Origin: Leucogyrophana mollusca
Taxonomy: Eukaryota > Basidiomycota > Agaricomycetes > Boletales
Direction: 5' to 3'
DNA length: 64,000 nucleotides
Assembly: GCA_021014945.1 (NCBI GenBank)
Contig: MU266437.1
Span: 1 to 64,000, forward strand
Within the stretch, counting starts at the first letter, position 1, and each line of letters begins with the position of its first letter. This document shows positions 32,848 to 43,931 of this stretch, one piece after another. The position numbers were made by a program, and so were the translations under genes. The notes under the pieces were generated by a model, which did no database searches, was not told the DNA's origin, and saw nothing but the letters and a program-made list of their open reading frames with translations.

Positions 32848-34994
32848 ATGTCTTGGGTCGTGGATAGCCGTGTAGCAGTTCTCCTCCCTGTTTCTTTGAT
32901 CACTATCAGCCTCATCCGTCGCTTGTTGAAGAAGAATGGGTCAGGCCAGCTTCTGCCTCCAGGACCACCCCAGCTACCAGTCGTAGGAAACGCGCTCGCC
33001 ACGGACTCGAAAGAACCCTGGAAAACATATGCGGAATGGGGCGCAAAATATGGTTTATATGATCTGTTTCTCTGCGAGGTTGGCCGTCTCACCTACTTTC
33101 CCCAGGCGATCTGCTCTATGTGCGGTTTTTCAACCGAGACGTTGTGGTCATCAATTCCGAGAAGATTGCGAAGGATCTCCTGGAGAAGCGCTCGTCCAAC
33201 TATTCCAGTCGACCATACATCGCCACGCTTGTGCCGTATGAGATCCCCCGTTGTCCACTCTTCTTGTCCTCATAGCTTCTACCCAAGGTTCGGGTGGGAT
33301 AATAACTTCGTATTCACACCGTATGGAAACGAATGGCGCTTGGCCCGCAGGCTCTTCCACCAAAGCTTTCGGGCAGAGGGTGCGCTCAACTTTCGCCCTA
33401 TGCAAATTTGCAAGACACACCAGCTGCTTATGAACCTACTTGAGACTCCTCAAAATCACATGGCTCATATGGGGGCGCAAGTCTTTTCCCAGTCTCATAA
33501 CCGTGAACGATGTCTGATCCATTCCCGTGCAGGTTTGCCGCATCTGTTATCATGTCGGCGACTTATGATTACGAGATGGGACCTAGCGATGAGTCATTCC
33601 TCAGGATTGTCGAGGGGACACTATCAGGCCTAAGGTACATGACTCCGGAGACAACGGTGGTTTTGAATGCCTTCCCTTTCCGTAAGTTGATTCTTGGTCA
33701 CATTTATATTTTCTCAGCAGTACTGTCAGTTCTGAACCTGCCTGCCTGGTTCCCCGGTGCGAACCTGAAACGCAGCGCTATAAGTTCCCTGAAATATGTC
33801 AACGAGATGATCGAAACTCCTCTCCGACATGTTGAGAAGAGTATAGTACGCGCGCTACACGATTTATAGCATAAAGACTGCTCAAACTCCCCACAGGCTG
33901 CAGGAACCGCTGGACCATCCATGGTATTCGACCTGATGAAGAGAAAGGAGCAGGAACAGCCCGACCGAGTTGCTGAATTTGACCAAGCACTGAGGCGGGC
34001 ATCATGGGCCTCGTTTACGGGTACGTTCGTAGCGCTTTCTTCTGGTAGAAAATTGAACACCTAATCATTCGATTCGCTTGCAGGGGGGACAGAAACGGTA
34101 GGGGCCAACGAAAGTACTTCTACTTCCATGCACTAACAGAGCATACGTGGGACGCAATCTAGACGGGTTCGATCCTCCTTTACTTCGTCCTTGCCATGGT
34201 CCTCCACCCACATGTCCAAGAGCGAGCTCGGGCGGAGATCGACGCGGTCGTGGGCAAAGATCGACTTCCTGACTTCGACGACCAGCCATCGCTGCCTTAC
34301 ATCGAAGCCATTGCACGAGAGGTTGTCAGGTGGCAACCTATCGTTCCGTTGGGTATGACCTTTAGGCTTTCGTTGACTTGCCCTTTCCACTGACTAGCTC
34401 GGGTGACCGATCGGACAGGAGTTGCTCATGCCACTACAGACAGTGATGTATACGAGGGATACTACATTCCAAAAGGTAATCAAGTCAGCTTTCGCCCGAT
34501 GTCTCCCAATAGATGTTAATTTCCTCGAAGGAGCCACCGTGGTGGCGAATGCATGGTGAGGAAAATCATGTATGCTCAGTATTTTGCGCTCGCTCACCCT
34601 TCACTCAAAACAGGGCGATGTCGCGAAACGAGACTTTGTATCCTAACGCGTCACAGTTTATACCGGAGCGGTTCCTAGATAACCAAGGGCAGCTTGTTGA
34701 CCCAGAGTCGCCGAATTTTAGTTTTGGATTTGGCAGACGTATCTGTGAGAATCGCCATTCAGGATACACTCTGTCCGCTTCGTTTCTAATATTGTTCCCA
34801 CTCCTTCAGGCCCCGGGCGCCACATTGGTGAAGCATCGGTCTGGGCTGTAATCGCTTCAACGCTCGCGGTGTTCGAGTTCTCGAAGGGGAAAGATGCTGT
34901 AGGAAAGGATATTGACTTTGTACCGACGTCTTCGGTCGGGCTCACTCGGTACGACATCGAGATCGTCAAGCGACCTTTAGTACTAACGGGGTGA
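32848..34994 (+). CDS. Cytochrome P450, copy 1 (intact)
   Basis: About 12 exons, rebuilt from P450 motifs and agreement among three copies. N-terminal membrane anchor (VAVLLPVSLITISLIRRLL), Pro hinge PPGPPQLPVVGN, then FGWDNNFVFTPYGNEWRLAR with the usual WRxxRR. The I-helix GGTETT, where the GGTET part is encoded by a 14-base exon at 34084-34097; ExxR helix EAIAREVVRW; PERF region QFIPERFLDN; heme loop FGFGRRICPGRH, with the Cys codon split by an intron (donor after 34744, acceptor at 34809). Intron 3 appears to use a GC donor (33477). Clan CYP64/CYP2-like E-class group I, ER membrane, NADPH-reductase dependent. The reading frame is complete to TGA at 34992. Substrate unknown; no other biosynthetic gene sits beside it. 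Confidence 0.92.
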
Positions 34995-35855
34995 CGACGA
35001 CAGCCATCCCGATCCGTTCCCTTGTCGTATCACCCCGCGGCTAGGCATGGATGCAGAGAAGCTTGCTCGGTTGATGGACTCAACTATTGCGTGATAGGCT
35101 CGATATCGTTCCCATCATCTGTGCATATACTTTTGCCACAGCATGGAAACATCCGAATGCTTCACACACTCTTACCAGGGCGTGACTGGTCAGGCCCGTT
35201 TGACTGGGAGCACTATATCCCTGAAGAAGTTAATTTTGGCCTCAGGCGGAATGATCGGCTCATCAGCACGAGAGCCTTACATAAATTCGCGGACTCAGAC
35301 CCAGCTTCAGCGACACAGCCGACTGGTATCTCGACCCACTACAAGTTGCTTGTGGTAGGCAAACTGATCTCAATTATAGGTCGAGTGGCATTAAATGGAC
35401 TTGAGCCTTTTCGTGTTCACTCTATCGCACCGGCTCAAACCACCGTGCGCGGAAGGACCGGAAGCCCATCATGGGCTCGATTCAGAGCATAACATTGTAC
35501 TTATACGAATGAACCCGCGGTGGGTGTGGTAAACGTATCAGGACGGGATACCCTATTATCGGGATCTCGCGGGCCTCTAAGGCAGGTCTTCTCATCTCCG
35601 CGCGTCCACTTACGACATTTCTCCCAAGGAGCACTTCATCGGAGTGCATGCTGGCGCAAAACGTTGACATACTCGGTAAGTCCAGTGCAAACCACAGGGT
35701 GGCTTCGCCGTTATCATGATACCACTCGCTGAATTCATCGTTCTATGAAAGGAGCAAGGGTCCTAGATAACTGCCACCTCCGCCTGGATTTGAGCGAGAA
35801 CAGGGAGCTTCCAGATAACCTGACCCTCGATTAACCCTTTTCTCCCCTTCTCACT
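34995..35855. repeat. Intergenic repeat R2 (upstream of P450-2)
   Basis: The first ~120 bases match the 3' flank of the other P450 copies (CCGATCCGTTCCC...CGGTTGATGGACTC). From about 35120 it switches to STT3 3'-flank-like sequence, which marks the junction between two duplication units. The remainder is the P450-2 promoter; at the TATA position it reads CCTAGATAACTGCC. Confidence 0.75.
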
Positions 35856-38002
35856 ATGTCTTGGGTCGTGGATAGTCGTATAGCAGTTTTCCTCCCTGTT
35901 TCTTTGATCACTATCAGCCTCATCAGTCGCTTATTGAAGAAGAATGGGTCAGGCCAGCTTCTGCCCCCAGGACCACCCCAGCTACCAGTCGTAGGAAATG
36001 CGCTCGCCATGGACTCGAAAGAACCCTGGAATACGTATGTGGAATGGGGCGCAAAATATGGTACATGCAATTTGTCATTATGGGAGACAGGCCATTTCAC
36101 CTACTATCCATAGGCGATTTGTTCTATGTGCGGTTTTTCAACCAAGACGTCGTGGTCATAAATTCCGAGAAGATTGCAAGGGATCTCCTGGAGAAGCGCT
36201 CGTCCAACTATTCCAGTCGACCATTCATCGCCACGCGCGTGCCGTACGAAATCTTTCTTTGTTGACTCTTCTCATCCTTACAGCCTCTACCGCAAGGTTC
36301 GGGTGGGGCAATCACTTTGCATTCACACCCTACGGAAATGAGTGGCGCTTGGCCCGCAGGCTCTTCCACCAAAGCTTTCGGGCAGACAGTGCGCTCAACT
36401 TTCGCCCTATGCAAATTCGCAAGACACACCAGCTGCTTACGAACCTCCTTGAAACCCCTCAAAATCACATGGCTCATATGGGGGCGCAAGTCCTTTCTCC
36501 AGTATTATAGCTATGAGCGACGCCTGATCCACTCTCTTGCAGGTTTGCCGCGTCTGTTATCATGTCGGCGACCTACGATTACGATATGGGACCCGATGAC
36601 GGGTCCTTCCTCAGGATTGTTGAGAAGGCACTATCAGGCCTAAGGTACATGACTCCAGAGACGACCGTGGTCTTGAGTGCCTTCCCTTTCCGTGAGTTGA
36701 TCCCTGGTCATTTTTCTGTCCTCTCAGCAGTGCCATCAGTTCTCAGCCTGCCTGCCTGGTTCCCCGGTGCGAGCATGAAACGCAGCGCTATCAATTCCCT
36801 GAAATATCTCAACGAGATGACCGAAACTCCTCTCCGATATGTTGAGAAGAGTATCGTATGCGTGCTACATGATTCATAACCTAAAGACTGCTTAAACTCC
36901 CCACAGGCTGCAGGAACCGCTGGACCATCCATGGTCCTCGACCTGATGAAGAGAAGGGAGCAGGAACAGCCCGACCGAGTTGCTGAATTTGACCACGCGC
37001 TGAGGGGGGTATCATTGGCTTCGTTTGTGGGTATGTTCGTGGCCCCTTCTTCTGGTAAGATTGTTGCCGAAAGCCTAATCAATCGATCCACTGGCAGGGG
37101 GAGCAGAAACGGTATGCGCCGACGAAATTGCATCTACTTCCATGCACTGACAGAGTATACATATGACACGATTTAGACGGGTTCAGTCCTCCTTTACTTC
37201 GTCCTTGCCATGGTCCTCCACTCACATGTCCAAGAGCGGGCTCGCGCAGAGATCGACGCAGTCGTGGGCAAAGATCGACTTCCTGACTTCGACGATCAAC
37301 CGTCATTGCCTTACATCGAAGCCATTGCGCGAGAGGTTGTCAGGTGGCAGCCTATTGTTCCGTTGGGTATGACCTTCGGACCCCCATCCACCTGCCCTTT
37401 CCACTGATGAATTTGGGTCACCGATTGGGCAGGAGTTGCCCATGCCACTACGGACAGTGATATATACGAGGGATACTACATTCCAAAAGGTAATCAAGTC
37501 AGCTTTTATGTGATGTCTACCAATAGGTGTTAACTTCCTCGAAGGAGCCACGGTGGTAGCGAATGCATGGTGAGGAAAATTATGGAGCGACCCAGTATTT
37601 TGCGCTCGCTCACCCTTTCAATCAAACCAGGGCGATGTCGCGAAACGAGACTTTATATCCCAATGCATCGCAGTTTATACCAGAGCGGTTCCTAGACGAC
37701 AAAGGGCAGCTTGTTGACCCAGAGTCTCCGAGTTTTAGTTTTGGATTTGGCAGACGTATCTGTGAGAATCGCTGTTTGGAGTCCACCCTGTCCGCTTCGC
37801 TTCTAATAGTATTGTTCCTACTCTCTCAGGCCCTGGGCGGCACGTTGGTGAAGCATCGGTCTGGGCTGTTATCTCTTCAGCGCTCGCGGTGTTCGAGTTC
37901 TCGAAGGCGAAGGATGCTGAAGGAAAGGATATTGACTTTGTACCGACGTCTACGGTCGGGCTCACTCGGTACGATTTATCGAGACCGTCAAGAGACTTTT
38001 AG
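35856..38002 (+). CDS. Cytochrome P450, copy 2
   Basis: Same exon layout as copy 1, starting MSWVVDSRIAVFLPVSLITI. Key motifs are kept: FGWGNHFAFTPYGNEWRLAR, I-helix GGAETT (14-base exon 37098-37111), EAIAREVVRW, FGFGRRICPGRH with the heme Cys codon split by an intron, and a GC donor at 36486. The catalytic core therefore looks intact. After LTRYD one extra base (GATTTATCG versus GACATCG in copy 1) shifts the frame, so the last ~12 residues are replaced by LSRPSRDF before TAG. This changes only the tail beyond the conserved core; activity may remain. Substrate unknown. Confidence 0.88.
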
Positions 38003-38280
38003 TACTAATGGGCTGGCCCCAACAGGCATCCCGATCCGTTCCCTTGTCGTATCACCCCGCGACCAGGCATAGATGCGGAGAAGCTTGCTCGGTTGATGGA
38101 CTCTACCATTGCGTGATAGACAAGCCATCGCTCCCATCGTCTGCACATGTTGATTAAGGATGTCACGCAAAGATACCTGGTGCTCTGCGCAGTCGAGATC
38201 ATGTCGCTAGTGTACGAGGGAAATCGTACAATAAATGTACCATTATTGTAAAATAACAGCTTGGGCTTGAGAGTTCATGT
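38003..38280. repeat. P450 3' flank, copy 2
   Basis: Matches the flank of P450-3 (42128-42410), including CCTGGTGCTCTGCGCA and AATAAATGTA.CATTAT. It leads directly into the broken PDI tail, the same order as at P450-3 and the intact PDI gene. Confidence 0.7.
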
Positions 38281-38289
38281 AAAAGTAAA

Positions 38290-38470
38290 TACATTTCGTC
38301 CTTCGGCAATACTGCCGTCGTAGGTTTGAGTTCTGCGGTGCCGTTGACCACAGCTCTGAAGGAATTGATGTGCGGCTCGTATTGAGTCGCTCCTAAAAAT
38401 GATCAGTCACCTGCGTAACAGCTACGAAATGGGGTACATACCTTGGTTGAGCACCAAGATGGCATTATTA
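38290..38470 (-). pseudogene. Broken 3' end of a protein disulfide isomerase gene
   Basis: On the minus strand this reads VLNQ, an intron with GTATGTACCCC donor and TTTTTAG acceptor, then GATQYEPHINSFRAVVNGTA and TTAVLPKDEM. It matches the last two exons of the intact PDI gene at 42811-43931 (ATKYEPLIKFFRAVANGTAD ... APPKDEL). The ER signal KDEL has become KDEM and the stop is lost. It is a relic of a duplicated PDI gene. Confidence 0.85.
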
Positions 38471-38489
38471 TTGCGATAAGATCGGATCA

Positions 38490-39055
38490 ACACTCACCTC
38501 CAAAAGCTGTGAAGCCGTGGGCCGCTTCTCAGCGTCCACCTCTAATAATCTTCGCCAGACACCAGGTAGTCACTGAGCACTTGAAACAGTGACTCTGGGT
38601 TGGCTATGGTGGATGTACCATTGGTCGCGAAGAGGTAGAGCGCTCTGAGTGAGTTTTGGTTGAGATATGGTGGTTCGCCCTCAAGCATCTCTGAAAAAGA
38701 ATAAAGTGATGAGCGCGCTTCAGAGCGGTAACTGAGCTCAAAAGGACTCGCCAATTGAATTGCCGTAATTCCCAAGCTCCAGATGGCGGCTTTACCTTCG
38801 GACCATAATTCTTTCCGCGCCACCACTTCCGGTGCCATTCAGCAAGGTGTACCAACCATAGTCGTGCGCTTCGAACTTGCCAGGTCGGAGATCTCTAGAT
38901 GAGGGTTATCAGCATTGTTCCTTACCGTATCCGTGGCGAAAACCCGCTCAGTTCGATGTCGCTGTTCAAACTTAACAAGTCATCGTCAGTCTTGATGTCT
39001 CGGTGAATAACGGGCCCGACACTGGATGCTCGTGGAAATTGGTCGTCCCTGAGCT
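38490..39055 (-). pseudogene. PAK/STE20-type protein kinase fragment, broken
   Basis: The minus strand carries part of a p21-activated kinase domain: PVIHRDIK (38991-39014), NSDIELSGFSP where DFG should be, then [19 protein letters not shown] (around 38820-38870), [30 protein letters not shown] and [10 protein letters not shown]. After LSDYL a frame change is needed to continue into [17 protein letters not shown], and the DFG magnesium-binding motif is lost, so it cannot be an active kinase. No N-terminal CRIB or PH domain is present. The fragment sits exactly between the PDI and STT3 relics. Confidence 0.85.
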
Positions 39056-39060
39056 CTAGT

Positions 39061-39265
39061 GCCTCTATTCTGATCACTCTTTCATTCACAGGAGGCATTC
39101 ACCTCAGAAAACTGGATAGTAAGTTCATTACTCGCGAACTCTTGATATACTGTACTTGCTTAATTCCTCGCTCTTAGGTTCGTATCTATCGCGAATGCAC
39201 CGGCACAAGGCAAGAAGCACGAGCGCTCGAAGCCCGCTTCGAGACGGAAGGCCGCCGTTCAGGCG
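39061..39265 (+). pseudogene. Broken 3' end of STT3
   Basis: Matches the last exons of STT3 at 31890-32113: GGAGGCATTCACCTCAGAAA, then ACTGGATAGTAAG, the intron, GTTCGTATCTATC and GCTCGAAGCC.GCTTCGAGACG. About 41 bases are missing after CTATC (the [13 protein letters not shown] part), which shifts the frame, and the stop codon is mutated (GTTTAA to GTTCAG). Only the 3' end of the gene is present. Confidence 0.88.
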
Positions 39266-40003
39266 TGTACAACTCCAAGCCACATATTTACTTTTTCCGC
39301 AGCATGCAAACATCAGAATGCAGAGCCTTCACTTTCATCATTGTGTGATCGGTCACGCACGTTGGGCCGGGGGCACTATCTTCCCCGAAGGCGTTACTTT
39401 TGGCCTCGGGTGGAACGACCGTCACTCCATCGGCATGACAGCCTTACATTAATTTGCGGACTCAAACTCAGCTTCAGTGGCACCGCTGACCAGTGCCTCG
39501 ACCCACTACAAGTTACTTGTGGTAGGCAAACTGATTTCAGTCCCAGATCGAGTGGCGCTGAATGAGAGGACTTCAGCCTTTTCGTGTCCATCATCGCAGC
39601 CCAACAGCCGGAGGGTCCTCCTTGCGCGGAATGACCGTAATCCCATCACAGGCTCGTTTTAGAGCGTGTCGAATGCGTCAAGACGAGATACCCTGTTATC
39701 AGAAACTTACCGGCCTTTAAGCTTTAAGGCGGGTCTTCCCCTGTCTGCGCGTCCACTTACGCCATTTCTCCGAATCCAGAGTCCTTCATCAGTGTGCATA
39801 CTGGCGCAAAACGTTGACATACCTAGTAAGTACACTGAAAAATATGGGGTGGCTCAGTCGTTACCATGATACAACTCACGAATGTTATCGCTCTATGAAA
39901 AGAGCATGAAAACTATATAAATGCCGCCTCCATGTCCAGTTGCAAGAACAGGGATCTTTCGGACAACCTGCCCCTCGATTGTCCCTTTTCTCCCCTTCTC
40001 ACC
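39266..40003. repeat. Intergenic repeat R3 (upstream of P450-3)
   Basis: Matches R1 from the STT3 3' flank (CATATTTACTTTT..C) to the P450 start. It differs from R1 and R2 in keeping a good TATA box. Confidence 0.75.
39913..39921 (+). promoter_or_regulatory. TATA box of P450-3
   Basis: CTATATAAATG lies 83-91 bases before the ATG at 40004. At the aligned position copies 1 and 2 read CCTAGATAACTG, so only copy 3 has a consensus box. Confidence 0.6.
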
Positions 40004-42127
40004 ATGTCGTGGGTCGTGGATAGTCGTATTGCAGTTTTCCTCCCTGTTGCTTTGATCACTATCAGCCTCATCAGTCGCTTATGGAAGAAGAATGGGTCAG
40101 GCCAGCCGCTGCCTCCAGGACCACCCCAGCTGCCAATCGTTGGGAATGCGCTCGCCGTGGACTCAAATGAACCCTGGAATACGTATGCGGAATGGGGCGC
40201 AAAATATGGTTCGTATTGTGTGTTATCTGGGAGGCTGACCGCCTCACCTACTTTCCCTAGGCGATCTTCTCTATGTGCGGTTTTTCAACCAAGACGTTGT
40301 GGTCATCAATTCCGAGAAGATCGCAAAGGACCTCCTGGAGAAACGCTCGTCCAACTATTCCGATCGACCATTCATCGCCACGCTCGTGCCGTATGAGACC
40401 TCCCATTGTTAACTCGTCTCATCCTTATAATCTCTCTTCCAAGATTCGGGTGGGATAAAAACTTTGTATTCACACCGTATGGAAACGAATGGCGCTTGGC
40501 CCGCAGGCTCTTCCACCAAAGCTTTCGGGCAGAGGGTGCGCTCAACTTTCGCCCTATGCAAATTCGCAAGACACACCAGCTGCTTATGAACCTACTTGAG
40601 ACTCCTCAAAATCACATGGCTCATATGGGGGCGCAAGTCCTTTTCCCAGTCTCATAACCGTGAACGACGTCTGATCCACTCCCGTGCAGGTTTGCCGCGT
40701 CTGTTATCATGTCGGCGACTTATGATTACGATATGGGACCTAGCGACGAATCCTTCCTCAGGATTGTCGAGGGGGCACTATCGGCCCTAAGGTACATGAC
40801 TCCGGAGACAACCGTGGTCTTGAATGCCTTCCCTTTCCGTAAGTTGGTCCTTGGTCGTTTTTCTATCTTCTCAGCAGTGTCGTCAGTTCTGAACCTGCCT
40901 GCCTGGTTCCCCGGTGCGAGCATGAAGCGCAGCGCTATCAGTTCCCTGAAATATGTCAACGAGATGATCGAAACTCCTCTTCAATATGTCGAGAAGAGTA
41001 TAGTATGCGCGCTACATTATATATAATCTGAAGACTTCTTAAGCTACCTACAGGCTGCGGGAACCGCCGGACCATCCATGGTTCTCGACCTGATGAAGAA
41101 AAAGGAGCAGGAACAGCCCGACCGAGTTGCTGAATATGACCAAGCACTGAGGCGGGCATCATGGGCCTCGTTTACGGGTACGTTCGCAGCGCTTTCTTCT
41201 GGTAGAAAATTGAACACCTAATCAATCGATTCGCTTGCAGGGGGTACAGAAACGGTAGGGGCCAACGAAAGTACTTCTGTTTCCATGCACTAACAGAGCA
41301 TACGTGGGACGCAATCTAGACGGGTTCAATCCTCCTTTACTTCGTCCTTGCCATGGTCCTCCACCCACATGTCCAAGAGCGAGCTCGCGCAGAGATCGAC
41401 GCAGCAGTGGGCAAAGATCGACTTCCTGATTTCGACGACCAGCCATCGCTGCCTTACATCGAAGCCATTGCACGAGAGATTGTCAGGTGGCAACCTATTG
41501 CTCCGTTAGGTATGACCTCTAGGCTGCCACCCACCCGCACTGCCCACTGATGAATTTGGGTCACCGATTGGACAGGAGTTGCCCATGCCACTACAGACAG
41601 CGATGTATACGAGGGATACTATATTCCAAAAGGTAATCAAGTCAGCTCCTGTTCGACGTCTGCCAATGGATGTTAATTTTCTTGAAGGAGCCACGATAGT
41701 ACCGAATGCATGGTGAGGAAAACTATGGAGCTGCTCGGTATTTCGCGCTCGCTCACCCTTTCACTCAAAACAGGGCGATGTCACGAAACGAGGCTTTGTA
41801 TCCTAACGCGTCACAGTTTACACCGGAGCGGTTCCTAGATAACCAGGGGCAACTCCTTGACCCAGAGTCTCCGAGTTTCAGCTTTGGATTTGGGAGACGT
41901 ATCTGTGAGCACCGCCATTTGGAATACACTCTGTCCGCTTCACTTCTAACAATATTGTTCCTACTCCCTCAGGCCCCGGGCGCCACATTGGTGAAGCATC
42001 GGTCTGGGCTGTTATCGCTTCAACGCTCGCGGTGTTCGAGTTCTCGAAGGCGAAGGATGCTCAAGGAAAGGATATCGACTTTGTTCCGACGTCTTCAGTC
42101 GGACTCACTCGGTGCGATTTATTGTGA
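40004..42127 (+). CDS. Cytochrome P450, copy 3
   Basis: Same exon layout as copies 1 and 2, starting MSWVVDSRIAVFLPVALITI. Motifs: FGWDKNFVFTPYGNEWRLAR, I-helix GGTETT (14-base exon 41241-41254), EAIAREIVRW, FGFGRRIC|PGRH split by an intron, and a GC donor at 40633. The C-terminus ends early: after VGLTR the sequence reads CDLL then TGA, about 15 residues before the copy-1 stop, again because of the extra-T change also seen in copy 2. It is the copy next to the intact PDI gene and the only one with a good TATA box, so it may be the ancestral or best-expressed copy (inference). Substrate unknown. Confidence 0.88.
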
Positions 42128-42810
42128 CCGTCAAGAGACCTTTAGTACTGACAGGCTGACGCCGACAGTCATCCCGATCCGTTCCCCTGTCGCATCACCC
42201 CGCGGCCAGGCATAGACGCAGAGAACCTCGCTCGGTTGATGGACTCTACTATTGCGTGATGGATTAAGTATCGTTTGCATGTTTGATTAAGGTTGCCGCG
42301 CGAGGAGACCTGGTGCTCTGCGCAATTGGGATATTGTCACTGAGAAACAGAAATTTTACAATAAATGTAACATTATTACAAAACAGCGGCTTATCTTGAC
42401 CTTCACTTGACCCCACAGGCTCCAATCCTGCTTTCCATGCTTGAATAGTCACCGCGACGGCGGCAGATTTATTTGGCAGAAACGACTGCCTTCTACATGG
42501 TCCCTCTACTGGAAACCAGCGGTAGGCGGTAGGTGGTAGTGCAGCGCTGGGGGCTCGGTAAAAAACATCCTTTCCGTGCGTTAAGCCGGCCCTCTGTGGC
42601 TGCCGCCGCTGGAAGGGTACTACGAGTTGCCCCCACAGTTCGGGCTCCCTCCCACGCTGAGTTGTTCACCATTATCCCGTTTCACGAGTTCGGTCAATGC
42701 TTCCTTAATAGCATCGCCTCCCACCAACCCACATACCTGACTCGCAGCGTCATAGAAGAAGTGGCTCAGCTATTCTCTTTCAAGACGTGAATTTCATGTA
42801 AGGTAGATAA
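42128..42810. other. P450-3 / PDI convergent intergenic region
   Basis: The left ~280 bases match the flank of P450-2. From about 42430 to 42790 is extra sequence absent at the P450-2/PDI-relic junction. No gene recognised in it. Confidence 0.5.
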
Positions 42811-43931
42811 TTACAGCTCGTCCTTTGGTGGTGCTGCCGTTGTAGGTGTAGTGAGATCTGCTGTGCCGTTGGCCACTGCTCTGAAGAACTTGATGAGCGG
42901 CTCGTATTTAGTCGCTCCTATAAAATTATCAGTCGTCTGCATGATGGCCACGAAAGGGGGTACATACCTTGATAGAGTACCGGATCATTAGAGCCAGCCG
43001 GGTACACGAGGACTTTAGAGTTCTTCCCGTCGGGTCCGAATCCAAGGGACTGTGCGGACTCTCCTTCAGGGTCACTATGATGACCGAAGGCGATCTTTTG
43101 CCAGAAATTGTTGCCTAGGACCTGCCATAGTAGTGGGTACTTTTTGTCTTTGTTGAATAGGATGACGCGGGGGAGGTCGTTCTTCTGTATATCCCAGGTT
43201 AGGCAAGGTTTGTGAGATTTGAATTTCGGGCATGGGCACTAACCTTGTCAACCCAAGCTGAGATGTCGTCGACTTTAGGAAGGCTCTTTATTTTGTTTGG
43301 GACGGATCGAGAGGCCCAACGGATCAGATTATTGCTTGTCCGTTCACCAGAGTCATATGGCACCGATGGTCCTTGGTTTCCGCGTGGGTAAACCTATACA
43401 ATTGCACAAATTAGCGGCTGGCACATGACACATAACGCATATGCCGACCTTGACCGTAGGGAACCCTTGAACGCCCTAAAACGCGTCAATCTACTTCTCT
43501 TATGGCGAAAGTGGAGATGATGTTACCTGCTCCCCGCACAATCGTTTGTTGCCTTCTTCATCGCAATCCACGGCGTAAAATGGGACCAGAGGGTGGAGAT
43601 TTTTCGCGGCCTTGCTATATTCTGGAGCCATCCGTTGACAGTGCTGTCATGGCGCTTGCAAGTCAGCTTCCCATGCACTTCAGTCCCGACGCGAAGATGC
43701 ACTTACCCCGCACCACGGTGCGACGAATGCCACGACGGCCGTTCGCTGTGAGATGATATTGTTAGTCGAAGTCGTGCGGGTATACCCTATAAGCCCACGA
43801 ACGTTTGCCTTCATGGCTCTTCTGAACCCCTTCGGGTCCACCATCTTCACCTTCGTATCCGGAGGAAAGATAGCTGCCGACACCAGTGCGGGCAGAAGAA
43901 CCAGGAGCGCAGTCAGAGGAGACAATATCAT
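42811..43931 (-). CDS. Protein disulfide isomerase (single thioredoxin domain, KDEL)
   Basis: Seven exons in phase: 43931-43803, 43745-43707, 43643-43527, 43475-43449 (27 bases), 43393-43244, 43184-42968 and 42917-42811 (261 aa). Signal peptide MILSPLTALLVLLPALVSAA; thioredoxin domain with active site APWCGHCQRMAPEYSKAA, the CGHC split between exons 2 and 3; cis-Pro loop GVQGFPTVK encoded by the 27-base exon; C-terminus APPKDEL, an ER-retention signal. It catalyses disulfide formation and exchange in the ER lumen. Length and layout resemble yeast Mpd1-type PDIs rather than the four-domain enzyme. A TATA-like TTTATAAG lies about 60 bases upstream (43988-43996). A broken duplicate of the 3' end lies at 38290-38470. 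Confidence 0.93.

Noticed and set aside
33713..33721. A continuous exon through the CAGCAG of the P450 copies instead of a 39-base intron
   Set aside because: The 39-base segment is open in frame in all copies, but its GTAAGT donor and pyrimidine-AG end favour an intron. Left undecided, since either reading keeps the frame.
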